The notes: a model not told the origin generated them from the letters alone. Numbered from the stretch's first letter, positions 11,062 through 23,704 are shown. The stretch: 64,000 nucleotides of DNA from Larix kaempferi (GCA_027924585.1 BSBM01000096.1:4526001-4590000); one strand, 5' to 3'. Numbers and translations: made by a program.

Positions 11062-14000
11062 TGTTACCACCTAAGTTGTACTTAGTTGGTTGTCAAGAGA
11101 TCCGGCAAAGGTTCAAGCAAAGTACTCGTTTATTGCCAGTACTCAAAAGTTTAGCCGGCTAGTTTTGGCCCATTTTTCAAAAATTTGCATATCCATACCC
11201 CACGGAGAATTGTAATAAGTTAGTCTAACCTAGTGTCTTTTGTAACAGACTTGGATTTCCTTAGGTTTATCTATCAATGTGGTACTCTAAAGTGTTTTTT
11301 CCTTAGTTATTATGCCTGGCTTTTCAGCGACACATCATTTCTGAGTTTTTCACTCACACCTCCATAGTTGGAGTATTCGCCTTGGTAGCTAAACCTTGGG
11401 AGGTTATTAAAATCTAGGGGTATATGTATTTTAACATGCTATCCATCAATAATGAGTCACACGGTCATGTACTAGGTCCCCCTAGGTTTTATTTTTGTTT
11501 TTGGACAAAAAAATTTCCCACAAACTGGACTATTCTTTAATGTTTTAATTGTAAAAAGTTAAAAATCACATTAAAAAGTGGTTAAAAAGTGAAATGCACC
11601 CATATTACCCCTAAACCCACTTTCCTAAGTATTTGAGTGATTATTTATCACTTAAATAAAAATTCTCTCAAAAATTCATAAAAGAGAATAAAAAATTAAA
11701 AAAATAAAGAAAATGAGAAAAAATCATATTCCTAATAAATCAAATGGATTTTGTCCCAATGATTATCCAGTTCAATTGTGGATCATATCAAAGGCCAAAT
11801 AAATCAAGATCAAGTGATTTCAATCAAGTTTTGAGTTGAGGCAAGTTGTCAACAGTTGGTGGGGGCGCACTTCTCTTCATGCGGGGTGCATTTTCCACTT
11901 GGGCAACATCTGGTTGGATGGATGGTGTTCACAATATTGGGAGGGCACATCTCTGATGAGATGACACCTCCATCTTGAGTGTAACTCGCCCTAGTTCCTA
12001 GATCAAAGCATGGAACTTGCTCTCATTCCCCAATTAACTCCAAATGCGCCCTTGCCATCTACAGTTGGCCAGATGCGCCCCCCCTTTTGGGTTTCTCTAT
12101 TAAAGCAAAGCTCATTCCATTGTTTTGGATGGATGGTGGAACCTCTGCTCATGTAATATTGTTGTTATCTTATTAATGAAATTGAAAGTCTTTGGAGGTT
12201 CGTACTGTGCCATCTGATGAATGTGACTTTGTTGAGGTGATATTGCATTACTTAATTTTCTTTTGCTTCAATTTTGTGGTTAGATCTAGCTTAGAAGATT
12301 GTTTCTAATCCATAGAGTAAGCATTTACAGCTGTTAATTTGTTTACTTGTGATTTTCTTTTAAGAGACGCAGGAGTAGCCAATTGTACTCGATTGTACTG
12401 AGGCTCTCTTGATCTCTTTTCTTCAAACACACTAGATCTAATCCATTATTGTGTAAGAGTTTTCTTATGAGTTGTGTAGGTCACAGATATGAAGAGGAGT
12501 TGAACTCGACTGCTTCCTCTCCCCTCTTCAGCACTTTTGAGCTAATGTTTTTATTTGCAAACACTTCAAAGTCTTCATAAGAAGATCAAACTTAGGGCTT
12601 GAAATCTTTCATCCATCCCTTCAAACTCAATCTTTCTATTTCATGTTACTTTGTTCTATATGCTAAATAAGTGGATCTAGTTTCAAAAGTCTTATTTTTC
12701 ATATCTGTCTTGTTTTAGCATGTTAAGTAGCTAGATCTCAAAAGTGCTTCAATAGCTTCATTTTTACATTAGATCTAAGCTAGCTAAGTTGGTACTTCAC
12801 TCAGAAATTTTTCCAATATTTTTTCCAAGTACCAAAATTTCAAAAAAAATATATCGTTTATTTGTTTGTATCATCATTTTCTAACATTGTTTGATTGTTG
12901 GTTTTGCAGATTTGACGAAATGATAGAGATGGCGAAATTTCAATGAAATCGAACCATTCAGAGCTCCAAAGACCTTCTATATTTGTCTTCTTGATTTCTA
13001 GTGTTGAAAGCCCTTGGATCCAAGTTTATAAGGACCAAGTCGTATTTTATTTTGGAGAGTTTGTAACAAATAAAAGCAAGTGGGCTACACAACGCCACAT
13101 ACCCCTGAGGGGGAGTCCGTAGCAGTCGTGTGTTTGGATTTTCTAACTTAGTTTTCTCTTTTGCTAGTTCTGTTAGAATAGATTAACTGCTTTACTTTTA
13201 TTTCTTTTCGGCATATTATAAAAGAATACTAACCCACTGTGCTCTCCCAAAGTACCGCAAGGGAAAAGAGACTCATAGTGTAGTAACTAGAAAATAATTT
13301 TATTTTCGCATTTTTCTTTTCACAATCTTGTACTTTGCTATCAAAATTAACAAACTTAAAAGACTAAATCCGATTGTGCATTCCCAAAGTAATAAAAGGG
13401 AAAAGAGATTCTCATCCATTACAAAATTTACCTTTTACAATTGCGTTGTTCAAATCTTAACAAATAAGTGGGTTGTGTATTCTTGAAGTAAACTGAAAGG
13501 GTTTATCCCCGATAGGTGAAAAGAGATTCTCAGTCTGTTAATAATAAATTCAATTTACATTGTTAAAACGAATAAGGCTTAGCCACCCCATATGCTCTTG
13601 ATTTCGACCAATTGATCACATCAAAAAGGGAGCTAAGTGACTAGATTAAGAGAGAAATCTGAAAGTAGATTGTTTCAAAGAACTCGGGAAGTCGCATTGA
13701 ACATATCATAGAGTCAGGGGGATGCTTTAAGCAGGTTATGCCTCACCCAATTGTTACACAGAAATCTTCCACCCTGTGAGCATCAACATTTTTTGGCCTG
13801 TAGAATCCATTTCAGTGACACAAATCCATTTTCATCCTTCAGTGATACCAATCTATCCTATTTTTGTTCCTACCCGCATGTTGCGTCACTATAACATGCG
13901 TACCCGCAAATTGCATCCCTATAGCCCGCGGGTATCAAGTAAAATGGTAAAAACCACTATTTCATTACTTTTTACTCCCAAAAAGCGGTCATTGGGTGAC

Positions 14001-15198
14001 CTTTGGCTCTCCATCTGTCCAAGTAACGTCTCAATGAGTCATTTCACCTGCCTTTGAGAGGACTATATATTGAGTGCATATGGCTTATGGACGAGAAGAA
14101 GAAGAGAAGAGTAAAGGCACTCTAATGGATTTTTGCCCTATCTTGAGTTTGCACTTATTGATCCTTGTAGTTGTGAACAATTTATGTTCACCTTCCAAAC
14201 TCCTTTCTAGTTTGAGTTTGCCATTCATGGAAGATTGAAGTCGTGAAAGCACAAGTGGATTGATCTAGATCTTGGTTCAGATTGGTTTCCGGCAAGAGGT
14301 CGTATCACTTTGTACTTCTTCTTGTTCATTCATAGAAATACTCATATTCTCGTCCATTAATAGTGTGAATGTCATTTATTATACATTGAGTTGCATTTAC
14401 TTATGATATTATGGACCATTGTTATTGATAATGTTAATATCATTTATATATTACATGTACTTGTTAGATATTGGTTGTCAAGACTAATTTGCAAATTACA
14501 AGTGCGGATTGAAAGCTCCAACGAAGATCTACATCAAACGTTGAATCGAGGTTGGTTACATTTCTCCATTGTTTTAACATAATCATATATAATAGCATTG
14601 TTTTGAGGATTGAATAGATTTCTGGTAGTAATCTATCTGTTGTGGTATTCCCAAACCATAGTGAGTTTCCTCCAATACACCAATTGGACACTTGATAGTA
14701 TTTCAATAAGAGCCCACTTCAGAGAACTAAACTACCTTTGGGCCAAACCAAGAATTAACCCACTCCCTAATTCACGCATCTAATAATCATAACTAAAACT
14801 GACCAACAAGACTCGTTGCAACACTTTTACAACACAGCAACACTCCAATATTTATGCGACTCCATTTGGCACTGGTATAATCTGCAATATTCGTACCTTT
14901 TTTATCAAGTAAATCAATGTGTTGGATGGATTCAATTGCTTTTTGTTGTCAGTTTAATTCATGTTTGCAATCTCTTGTTCAATAATTTGATTCTAAACTC
15001 CTAGATAATTTAACTTCATCTTAATAACTAAATCCTCTTAACAACCTTAATTATTTCAGTAGGGCCTACCCCCCTTGGCTTCACTAGAAGTTCGCCTAGA
15101 AGGAGGATTCAAGTATCAAGTGATAACACTTGACTCAAGACTTGCCCCCAAGGACTCATTGAGACGTTACTTGGACAGATGCGTATCTGGCGGCAACA
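11062..15198 (+). repeat. GAL-A LTR (large-LTR gag-only family), interrupted
   Basis: Starts TGTTACCACCTAAG and ends GGCGGCAACA, just before a degenerate Asp-tRNA-type primer site. It lines up with the two LTRs of the GAL-B element (start at 33609 and 48462; end at 44593 and 51720) but is clearly more diverged. It is 4137 bp against about 3.27 kb for the others. The excess is explained by an insertion at about 13775-14710. Shared landmarks are the start, the AATAAA-hairpin segment near 13068-13115, the 'accaaacca' block at 14743-14752, and the 'ccccccttggcttc' block near 15067. Confidence 0.8.
13775..14710. mobile_element. Insertion inside GAL-A LTR, unclassified (possibly solo LTR)
   Basis: Alignment of GAL-A with the two GAL-B LTRs breaks at about 13774 (after 'ccaccc') and resumes at about 14713 ('cccacttcagagaac'). 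The ~935 bp between are absent from both other LTRs. The insert begins TGTGAGCATC and has a TATA-like element ACTATATATTG at about 14063, as a plant LTR would. I could not find a clean CA end or an exact target duplication, so the class is open. Confidence 0.5.
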
Positions 15199-15220
15199 TT
15201 TTTGGCATTGTTTCTGGGGA
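15199..15220 (+). other. Degenerate Asp-tRNA-type primer binding site of GAL-A
   Basis: Reads TTTTTGGCATTGTTTCTGGGGA directly after the LTR end. In the GAL-B copy the same place reads TGGCGCCATTGCCAGGGA (44597-44614). Plant Athila/Tat-like elements use a site of the form TGGCGCCGTTGCCGGGGA. This copy has lost the GCGCC core. Confidence 0.6.
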
Positions 15221-15588
15221 TAAGTCTTTTTATTCCTAGAATATGACTTTTGATTTTTTTTACCTTTCTTGTTTTGCTTTGTTTGATGAAACTTTAGATA
15301 TAATCTTCAATTTTTCATCTGGCGCCTCCAATAACCTTTTTTCTTTGTATAAAATCTCAAAGCAAAAAATAGAATTTGTTGTGAGTACTTTAAAATGCAT
15401 ATTTCTTATTCTCGCATGGCAACTCTGCTGAAGGGATAAAACTTTTGTTTCTCATGTTTGTTGAGACTTGTGTGTAGATGAGCCCATGCATCACAATAAA
15501 ATTTAAAGCTCATTGTTTGACAGTTCCCTTGATTCAGTAGCATATACATTCCATGGTCATTTCAAATATATGCTTTTGATTGTTGAGT

Positions 15589-16779
15589 ATGGATGATGAA
15601 GAGTCTAGTGATGAAATTTCAAATGAATATCCTCCTATTGACCTCTCAACCATCCCAAGTTTCCCTAATTATCATAATGGTAGAGATATATCTGGTCATC
15701 TACCAATCTTTTGGGGAAATGGTGATTCAAAGACCCAGCGTGTCATATCCTTTCTTAAAATTCTGGCCGACTTCAAAGTTTTATATGAACACAACATGGT
15801 AGAGATGTTTGTTAATACTCTACAAGGAAATGCTTATTATTGGTATTCGAAAGGCCTTCGAAATAGATGTATTTACTTCCCTTCCGAGCTTCCTTAGAAT
15901 ATTTTTGAGGCAATGGCATAATAAAGGATTTGGTATGGAAGCTTTGGACAGCATCCTTTGAAACTTTTGTTCCCATCTTCCTACCTTGGATAGAGTATCA
16001 TGAAGAAGACCCTAAGACTCCTCGCCTCGTCATAATAGAAAACAAGAAGTATTGGGAGCTTCCTCTAAGTTACGCCAATGAAGGGAAGATTAGATAGCTC
16101 ATTGAAGAAAATTGTATTTCTTTCGCTCAAGATTAGATAGCTCATTGAAGAAAATTGTATTTCTTTCGCTCATGTTCAGCATGACCGTATTGAAGAGCTC
16201 CATGAAGATATGTTCATTGAAGATGCTATTGAAGACCCTCCTCACACCACCATGGCGGGAGACATTGAAGATTGGGAGTTTTCTCAATTTTATTTTAAGT
16301 GATGATGAGCACATTTGTACTCATGATCTGCCTCAAGAAGAAACCATTACAAAAGCACATATAGAAATCCATGATGAAATTTGTAATGTGTATGATAAGA
16401 GTCCCTCATGGTCTCCATATAATGAAAAAGGCTTTGAAGGTTTACTTACTCGTGACCTTTTTTCTGAGGAGGATGATTATGAGCATGAAGAAGACATGTA
16501 TAGCCTGGAGTAGGATGCCAGTGACGAAGATTCCTCTTCATGTCCAACATAGGTGTTGATGATGATTATTGGACATTTATGGAGAATCTCATCTATGACA
16601 TGTCTAAAGAAGGAAACGACGAGTCAAGATCCTTTAACAGCATGATTGAGAATGACCTATCCGAAGTAAGGAGTTTTGAGTCAAAGTCTCTTAATGGTTT
16701 TAATGAAAATCTCAGTTTTAAAAGACTTAGAAAGACTTGTGGGTTTGTTGAGCCAAGTCTTCATAACAAAATATCTTAG
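15589..16779 (+). pseudogene. GAL-A gag-like gene with acidic C-terminal region, broken
   Basis: Begins MDDEESSDEISNEYPPIDLS and continues through a retroelement gag-like stretch: FWGNGD, FLKILADFKVLYEHNMVEMF, LQGNAYYWY. A one-base shift near 15890 stops this frame. The remaining segments match GAL-B: IENKKYWELPLSY, then NEGKIR followed by an in-frame TAG (16095-16097). Next come acidic segments DDEHICTHDLPQEETITKAH, EEDDYEHEEDMYS and DDYWTFMENLIYDMS. A 43 bp tandem duplication (16088-16130, 16131-16173) adds another break. No protease, integrase or RT was found. A LINE truncates it on the right. Confidence 0.72.
16088..16173 (+). repeat. 43 bp tandem duplication in GAL-A gag
   Basis: Two nearly identical 43 bp units beginning GATTAGATAGCTC. 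The length is not a multiple of three, so it shifts the frame. Each unit contains the TAG that GAL-B also has. Confidence 0.9.
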
Positions 16780-18420
16780 AAAGACTTATGTTGAGGATTG
16801 GTTAAAAAAGGATGTAAAATATGTATCTCGCTGTTTAAACATTTGGTGTGCCTTCATTAAGACCTAGTGGTTTCTCTGGAAGATTGGTAATGGAGAGAAC
16901 GTGGCTCTAGGGATTGATCCTTTTCTAGGAGGAGAAACCTACTTCAGACTCTCGGATTCTTTAACCTCTCATTTATCTAACCTGGGCCTTACTAAACTTC
17001 AATATTCAAATTTGAATGATTGCAATCATTGGTATTATGCTTATGATTTGGGGTTAACAAGTGATTTGGCACTGGAATGGTCACAATATATTGCGGGTTA
17101 AACCACAGTGGAATCAGACTTACGGAGATGGCATACTACCTGGTTTGGGTATGGAACAAAAGGGCAAGGTTGATCATTGAAAATGATGCTTATGAAGCCA
17201 TCACGGTTACATCATTTGCAAGGGACAAACATTGGTGGTACAAGAATATATGGATTTGGCCAATGCCTCTGAAAGTAAAATGTTTCAGTTGGTTGTGATT
17301 GGAAAAGAGGATATTCACTTATGATAATCTGATGCAGAAAGGGTTGTCTTGTCCTAATATATGCATTCTTTGTAAATCGACTGAGGTGAATATTACACAT
17401 CTCTTCGTGGAATGTGTTTTTCTGTCACGATGTATGGGAACAGATCCGAGAATATTTGCAGATGCATATCACAACTAGAATCGTCCCTCCCTTGGGAAAA
17501 TTTGGTATGCTGGATTACAACCTACCCATCTCTCAAAGTACTACCTTTCTTTACATTGTGGGGATATATAGAGAGCCCAGAACTCGTTGATTTTGAAGAT
17601 TGCCGTAAGACTCCAATTCAGGTGAGCATAATGTGCTTGAGTTTGTTGAAGGCTTTTTACAAAGATCACTTTGTGAAGATGAACCGGTCATTTTAGATTT
17701 ACTAACACACTCTCCGACTGCTTTTTCTCGATGGTGCATCTAACAATGAGATGTGTGGTGGAGGCATGGTATTACAAATTGAACCAAAATTTCTCTTTCT
17801 TAGACTGAGCACTGGCACAGGAACCAATACTAAAGCTGAACTAAAGCTAAACTTTTAGTTCTCTGGGGCCTACTGACATTTGCTATTTGGAAAAATATGA
17901 AGGAAATCCAGATCTTGGGTGATTCCAGGATTATAGTAAATTGGACAAAGAACTTTCCTCTCTCTGGATTTCTATACTGGATCTGGTGCAACAGGATATA
18001 TCTTTTGATCAATAGTTTCTACAGATTTCATATCTCTCACATCTTAAAAAAATGCTTTGGCAGACAAGCTTTCAAATAGGATATATCTTTTGATCAAATA
18101 GTTTATACAGATTCCATATCTCCCACATTAAAAAGGAAAAAAATGCTTTGGCAGACAAGCTTTCCAAGACAGCGGTGGGCAAACCTAAAGGCTTTCTTAT
18201 ATAGGAAATTTTTCACTTTGTGCAGATCAGCTCGGGCTCCCTTCAGCTATATAAGATTTCTAAAGACTCTGTTTTTACAAATCTTTCTTAGTTTGTTTAT
18301 GTAGTTTTTTTGTGTTGTTGTGGTTTACACTCGGCCATGATGGGCTAAATGTTACGTCATGTGGCCTTGTTGGTAACTCTTTATAGAGACTTTTTGGATT
18401 AAGGAAAAAATATACTAATT
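16780..18420 (+). pseudogene. 5'-truncated LINE: ORF2 C-terminus (zf-RVT + RNase H)
   Basis: The homology starts abruptly at about 16780 within the GAL-A gag. Frames read WFLWKIGNGENVALGIDPFL, then RLSDSLTSHLSNLG, then a zf-RVT zinc-binding domain: WWYKNIWIWPMPLKVKCFSW (about 17235-17295), KGLSCPNICILCKS, ITHLFVECVF. The RNase H domain follows: LDGASNN (about 17730, Asp), GTGTNTKAEL (about 17815, Glu), IQILGDSRIIVNW (about 17905, Asp) and ALADKLSKTAVGKPKGF (about 18150). Stops and shifts interrupt it, and an 85 bp tandem duplication (17994-18163) falls in the last part. 3' decay hides any poly(A) tail. This is typical of a dead-on-arrival L1-type insertion. Confidence 0.8.
17994..18163 (+). 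repeat. 85 bp tandem duplication inside LINE RNase H
   Basis: The segment starting GGATATATCTTTTGATC occurs at 17994 and 18079 with a few differences. It duplicates the end of the RNase H coding part including 'atgctttggcagacaagctt'. Confidence 0.85.
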
Positions 18421-18448
18421 ATAACGCTTACTCGAGGAGTGGCTGTGA

Positions 18449-18540
18449 TAAACTGTAATGGCCTATTAACTTTTATTCTACCTTTTCCTATAAACTGTAA
18501 TGGCCTATTAACTTTTATTCTACCTTCCTTCCTATAAACT
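18449..18540. repeat. 42 bp tandem duplication
   Basis: The unit AACTGTAATGGCCTATTAAC plus flank occurs at 18451 and 18493, with a third partial copy near 18536. It gives the repeated NRPLQFI residues of the minus-strand open frame 18399-18902, which I do not regard as a gene. Confidence 0.85.
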
Positions 18541-18561
18541 GTGATAAAAAGACTAGTTATA

Positions 18562-19135
18562 AGTTGTAATGGGATGGTACCCAGGTTTTGCTCATAATCT
18601 TGTGGTGGGTCCTTGCTAGTGCTTGGTTGTGTTGGACAGCTGCAACCAAGGAGGATACATTTTGGAGGTGTGAGGTCCAGGGATTGAAAGGGCAGGGAGA
18701 AAAGGTACCATAATGTGATCTGCAAGAGGAATGCAGGAATGAGGCTGCACATTTGGGGAGGGGATTCTACATACAAGAAAAGGAAAAAGCTTAGGGGAAC
18801 CTCTTCCACACATCTTCTAAAAAATCTGAGAAATCCTTCAAAGACAGTTCCCAACAATGGGGTGGAACTATGACAAGAATATAAGACATAGTTACTTGTC
18901 ATGATTCCACCTCGGAACTTTGTCAGTAAAAATTTTAGCCCATTTTAAAATGACCTAGAATGTCAGATTTCAGAAGAAGAAGAAAAATTGGTAAAAATAC
19001 AACTATGTTCAAAATATTCAGAAGTATGGTAAAAGTAAAACTATACTAAAAATTCACCCTCCCAAAAATGGGGTATAATTTGACATACAAAGTCCCTTTC
19101 ATAATTCCTACTGCATTGTGGATAACTTTAACTGT
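18562..19135. other. Unclassified region
   Basis: No gene or repeat boundary was recognised. Base composition is more mixed than in the flanking AT-rich stretches. Confidence 0.5.
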
Positions 19136-19380
19136 AAAAGTAAGGCAATATAAATACCCCTCCCACACCGTGATAATGAGTTTTGTCAACTTCCAATTGC
19201 TCACATACTCGTTAGGTTGCATCTCTCACATACTTGATAGGCTTTTATCTAAAAGTAAGGCAATATAGGTACCCCTTGCCCCACACACCAATGATGATGA
19301 GGTTTGTCAACTTCCAATTGCTCACATACTCGTTAGGTTGCAGCTCTAACATACTTGTTAGACTTTATCTAAGAGAAGGT
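19136..19380. repeat. 115 bp tandem duplication
   Basis: Two copies of a 115 bp unit start TAAGGCAATATA at 19141 and 19256. They share 'gtcaacttccaattgctcac' and 'atactcgttaggttgca', and the start of a third copy follows at about 19371. Confidence 0.88.
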
Positions 19381-19851
19381 TTAGTTGCTGACGTGAATTT
19401 GCAAAAGGACCCTAAAAGTCACTGAACAATTGGTTTATTCAGGGATTCCTTACCAATGTGTTTGATCTCATCACTATGGCCACCTGGTAGCAATGAAGAG
19501 TGTCTTTCAAGAAAAAGGTACAAGTTTATAACGCTGGTGAAAAGGGTTCAATAGAAGTATGTCATATGCGGATTTGGATTCAACTTCGACAACGATAAAG
19601 TTCAATTCAAAATTTCGGATGAGGCTCACTACTAGGTTCTACCAAATATAAATATGTAAATATAATATTTTAAAATGGATTAAAAATTTGAGTGAAAAGG
19701 ATTCGATGGAGTAATGCAAAGAGGCTAGTCAAGGAGTTGGGATGACATGGTTCAGATTTGGATTCAAGTACAGCTATGATTAAGTTAAATTCAAAAACAT
19801 GGTTCAGATTTGGATTCAGGTTTAGCTACAATTAAGTTCAATTCAAAAAAT

Positions 19852-20072
19852 TTAATGAGATTCACCATAAGTTTGATCTATTTATATATAATATAAAAAT
19901 TAACATTAAAATCAAATATAGATCATAAATAGTAAAAGCTCATATCAAAAATCGTAAAATTTAATGAGATTCACCACAAGGTTCATCTATTTATATATAA
20001 TATTAAATCAACTTCAAAATCAAATACAGAAATATAGGTATTAAATAGTAAAAGCTCATATCAATAATTGTA
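19852..20072. repeat. 109 bp tandem duplication, AT-rich
   Basis: The unit starting TTAATGAGATTCACCA occurs at 19852 and 19961, with shared 'ctatttatatataatat' and 'agtaaaagctcatatca'. Just upstream, 'aacatggttcagatttggattca' is also repeated (about 19748 and 19798). Confidence 0.8.
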
Positions 20073-21208
20073 AAATTGTTATGATGGACATGGAAACAAG
20101 AATAGATCATTAGCGTGGACTCTAACATGAAGTAAATATAATATTAAATCAACTTTAAAAATTATATGATAACCCATATTATACACTGTATCACTCTATA
20201 CAGTATCAGTATATTATAGTTCCTTGAAAAAAAGCCAAATAAGGCTTCTAAACTGATATACCTTTAGGTATATCAAATATAGGTATACCTTTTAAAGTTT
20301 AGAGTGATATCTTTCGAATTCAGTAGTTTGTTCCATGCCTTTTGTTTAGGTCGGATGCCCTCCTACAAGGGGGCATTGCGCTCTCTGTGAGATCGTTCCA
20401 GGTTCTTGGTGCTTCAGATCTACTTGCAATGCTCTTGCTCGCTCACTACATTGTTGCTCACCCCCACTACAACACTGGCCTGATGAGAGAGTTTATCTTA
20501 AGAGTGTTTATCTTACATCACGATAGAGGGTGGCTTTGTATATTTCCAAGGGCAGGTGGTAACAATCCTTGGCTATGTGCCAAGTAATTTTGTATGGGAG
20601 ATATATCTTGCGTGTCTCGAACAGTAATCTGTCTTTTTGAATTCACTTTTGCTGAAAGTACTCACCTGGATTACAATCAAATAAATAGTTGATTTATAAA
20701 CCAACGAAAGTGCCACCGGAAACCATGAGAGGATATGCAGTTTGTGATCATGGATAGCTTCAATTATCACGGTGGTTCCTTTTATATGGATGGAGCATAA
20801 TGCGGAAGTATTGACTGCTTTCTATATAGTTGACCACCATATCAGTTCTCCCCTTATTTCATTAGATATGGTATTTACCACAATGACAGTTACTAATGAA
20901 CATTCTACTTTCTCAACTTATTAATGTTATAATCTCAAATGTTTTGTCAAGATGCATCAAATTTATGTTTCCAAAGTTCTCTGTAACATGATATTAACAT
21001 GACAAATATCATGGAAGATGTCATATAACATATTTTTTGCTTATCATATAATTTGCTTGTTTCCAAAGTTTTATAAATATACACCCAAAAGATTTTGAAT
21101 AGACTTTTATTATTTTTAAACCACTTAGCAGGACTTAAAACTCTGCTTCTTTCCCTTGTTTAAATTTAAATTATGATTATAGGCTTTATATTTTTTGACT
21201 TGTAAATT
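20073..21208. other. Unclassified AT-rich region with short palindromes
   Basis: Around 20185-20315 there are imperfect inverted repeats ('tatcactctata' and 'tagagtgata', plus 'gatatacctttaggtatatc'). This may be a decayed foldback or MITE, but no target duplication was found. An open frame at 20342-20587 (+) encodes 81 residues with no recognised domain. Confidence 0.4.
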
Positions 21209-21650
21209 GGAAGCCTAATCCCAAAGGATTCAAAGATTTCAAACTCAAGAGAAGCGTATGTTAATAATACCCTCCGAATCCCATGATAAATCATTCTACA
21301 TCGCTAACTACCGGAAGCCTAATCCCAAAGGATTCAAAGATTTCAAACTCAAGAGAAGCGTATGTTAATAATACCCTCCGAATCCCATGATAAATCATTC
21401 TACATCGCTAACTACCAACAAGTAGGACTCAAAGATTTCAAACTCAACAGAAAGGTATCTTAATAAAACCCTCCGAATCCCATCACAAATCATTCTACAT
21501 CGCTAACTACCAACAAGTAGCCATGCATTTTCAACACAATGATCCAAAAAAACGTATCTTAATAATACAGGGAAACGTATCTTAAATATACCATCCGAGT
21601 CCCCATGATAAATCATTCTACATCGCTAACTACCCACAAGTAGCCATGGA
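21209..21650. repeat. 104 bp tandem repeat array (about 4 copies)
   Basis: Two consecutive units (21209-21312 and 21313-21416) are essentially identical, starting GGAAGCCTAATCCCAAAGG. Two more diverged, partial units follow to about 21650. All end in 'cattctacatcgctaactacc'. The near identity of the first two units points to recent duplication. Confidence 0.92.
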
Positions 21651-21659
21651 TTTTCAAGA

Positions 21660-22269
21660 CCATGGTGGAAACATTGTAGGAAATTAGAGATACTTTACAC
21701 GTCATACGGCACTTCCTATCAATGGGTATATTTCTTCATAGGGTTAACATGCTAAGGGTTAGCATGCTACAAACATATTAACAAGACGTCATTTAGCCAG
21801 AGTAATTGCTTTCCTCAAACCAGTACAGTAAATCTATAACTATTAGTTTCATTACAATTACAACACCTCAATTTAATTGCACATCGCTTATCAAAATCAT
21901 CATTCAGTTTAAAAATCACATTTGATTTGACAAAAAACCATTCCACACAATTCATAATGGAAAAATCAATTCACGATCACCAAAACAAAAAACCAAAATA
22001 AACAACTCAATAACGGCAACAATAAGACCAGGCTTGAATCAATTTAAGAAATTACGAATTTCCCCACAAACAGCAAGAATTCCCCAAAATACACCAAAAC
22101 AACTCAATAACAACGGCAAAAAAAACACAAATACACGCGAGGATTGAATCAAAAGAATAAATTAGGACGCCAGTCCATGGCTAAAATAATCAATCATGCC
22201 CAAATAGAATTTAAAAACAGAAATAATGTACAACAATAGCATCAAACAGAAACGCAACTAATGGACACA
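21660..22269. other. A-rich on plus / T-rich on minus region, possibly intronic
   Basis: No frame was found. The minus strand is T-rich, as plant introns are, and lies downstream of the putative exon at 23705-23819. That is compatible with intron sequence but does not prove it. Confidence 0.3.
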
Positions 22270-23280
22270 GATCCTTCAAAGTTGGGAAATACTTCATAGT
22301 TGCCTAACCATAACATCCGAGAACACTTACCGCACAATCTTTCCAAAGAAACAGCACAAAGATTATTAGTATGCATTTTTGGGAAATGCAAACTCTGTAG
22401 GCTACTGCAGTTCCTTCAATAAAAGGACGCATATAAAAGATTAAAATTTGAAACCAATTTTTTAGAATGTAATCACAACAATGGCACACATGAGCAAAAG
22501 AAATAATGCCCCTGGTTTCCTATCAGAAATGTGAAAATATTTAATATTTGCCCAATCATAGCATCCAAGATCATCGCTTAAAAGCTTCCAAGGACGTGGC
22601 TCAGGCAAAACCACAGTTAACCAACAGCCAAAGCATCTTATTCAATATACATTTAATGTATAAGCTTTCCAATGAACCAGCACATAGCTTAATAGTATGC
22701 TCTGTTGAGGAAAGCAAACCCTGCAGGCCACCGCTGTTTCTTTAATTGAACAACGCATATATAAAAAGATTAAAATTTGAAAACCACAATGTTTGAAGTG
22801 TAATCACAATAATGGCACCAATCAGCAATAGAAATAATGCCGCTGGTTTCCTATCAGAAATGTGAAAATATTTAATATTTGCCCAATCATAGCATCCAAG
22901 ATCATCGCTTAAACGCTTCCAAGGACGTGGCTCAGGCAAAACCACAATTAACCAACAGCCAAAGCATCTTATTCAATATACATTTGATGTATCAGCTTTC
23001 CAATGAACCAGCACAGAGGTGAATAGTATACTCTGTTGAGGAAAGCAACCCTGTAGGCCACTGCAGTTTCTTTAATTGAACAACGCATATATAAAAGATT
23101 AAAAGTTGAAAACCACAAGGTTTAAAGTGTAATCACAACAATGGCACCAATCGGCAATAGAAATAATGCCTCTGGTTTCCTATCAGAAATGTGAAAAATA
23201 TTTAATATTTGCCCAATCATAGCATCCAAGATCATTGCTTAGAAGCTTCCAAGGACGTGGCTTAGGCAAAACAAAAAAGG
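22270..23280. repeat. 330 bp tandem repeat array (about 3.1 units)
   Basis: The landmark GCCCAATCATAGCATCC occurs at 22550, 22881 and 23211, giving periods of 331 and 330 bp. A more diverged unit precedes them (about 22270-22549). Each unit carries CCTATCAGAAATGTGAAAA and CAAGGACGTGG. The minus strand of one unit is open for 67 residues (22742-22945) with a hydrophobic stretch. The other units do not keep this frame intact, so coding is doubtful. Confidence 0.9.
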
Positions 23281-23704
23281 CCAAAGGCCAAAACACCCAA
23301 GATGCATATAGGTGTTTAGTGATTTCGGGTATGTATTTATGGGATCTACTTTAATAGAAAATTTGTGACGATGCAAAAACCATTTCAAACGCAAATGTGG
23401 TATAATGGACAAACATAGACTTCACTTTTGTTCATTTCGTCAGCAACGGAACTACAAAACCCTTCTAATGTTTCTCTTCCAGGGACACAAGCGCCAAAAC
23501 CAACTATTCAAAACGTGCCGCAATGTACAGAAAGATTCAGACACCGTTGAAACATACCAAGAACAAGGGCTATTCATAAGTTGCAGTCGATCATTAAAAA
23601 TTACAATACCTATAGACCCAGCTCCAACCATTGAAATATGTATCGTATGACGCCTATAAACCATATTTTCGACGAAAGCTGCATAAAAGGTATTCAACGA
23701 TTAC

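Noticed and set aside
18399-18902. 167-residue minus-strand frame
   Set aside because: The repeated NRPLQFI stretch comes from a 42 bp DNA duplication; no domain, poor composition, and overlap with the LINE tail.
20342-20587. 81-residue plus-strand frame starting MFRSDALLQGG
   Set aside because: Composition is somewhat protein-like, but no family, promoter, splice site or repeat context supports it. Left as unclassified DNA.
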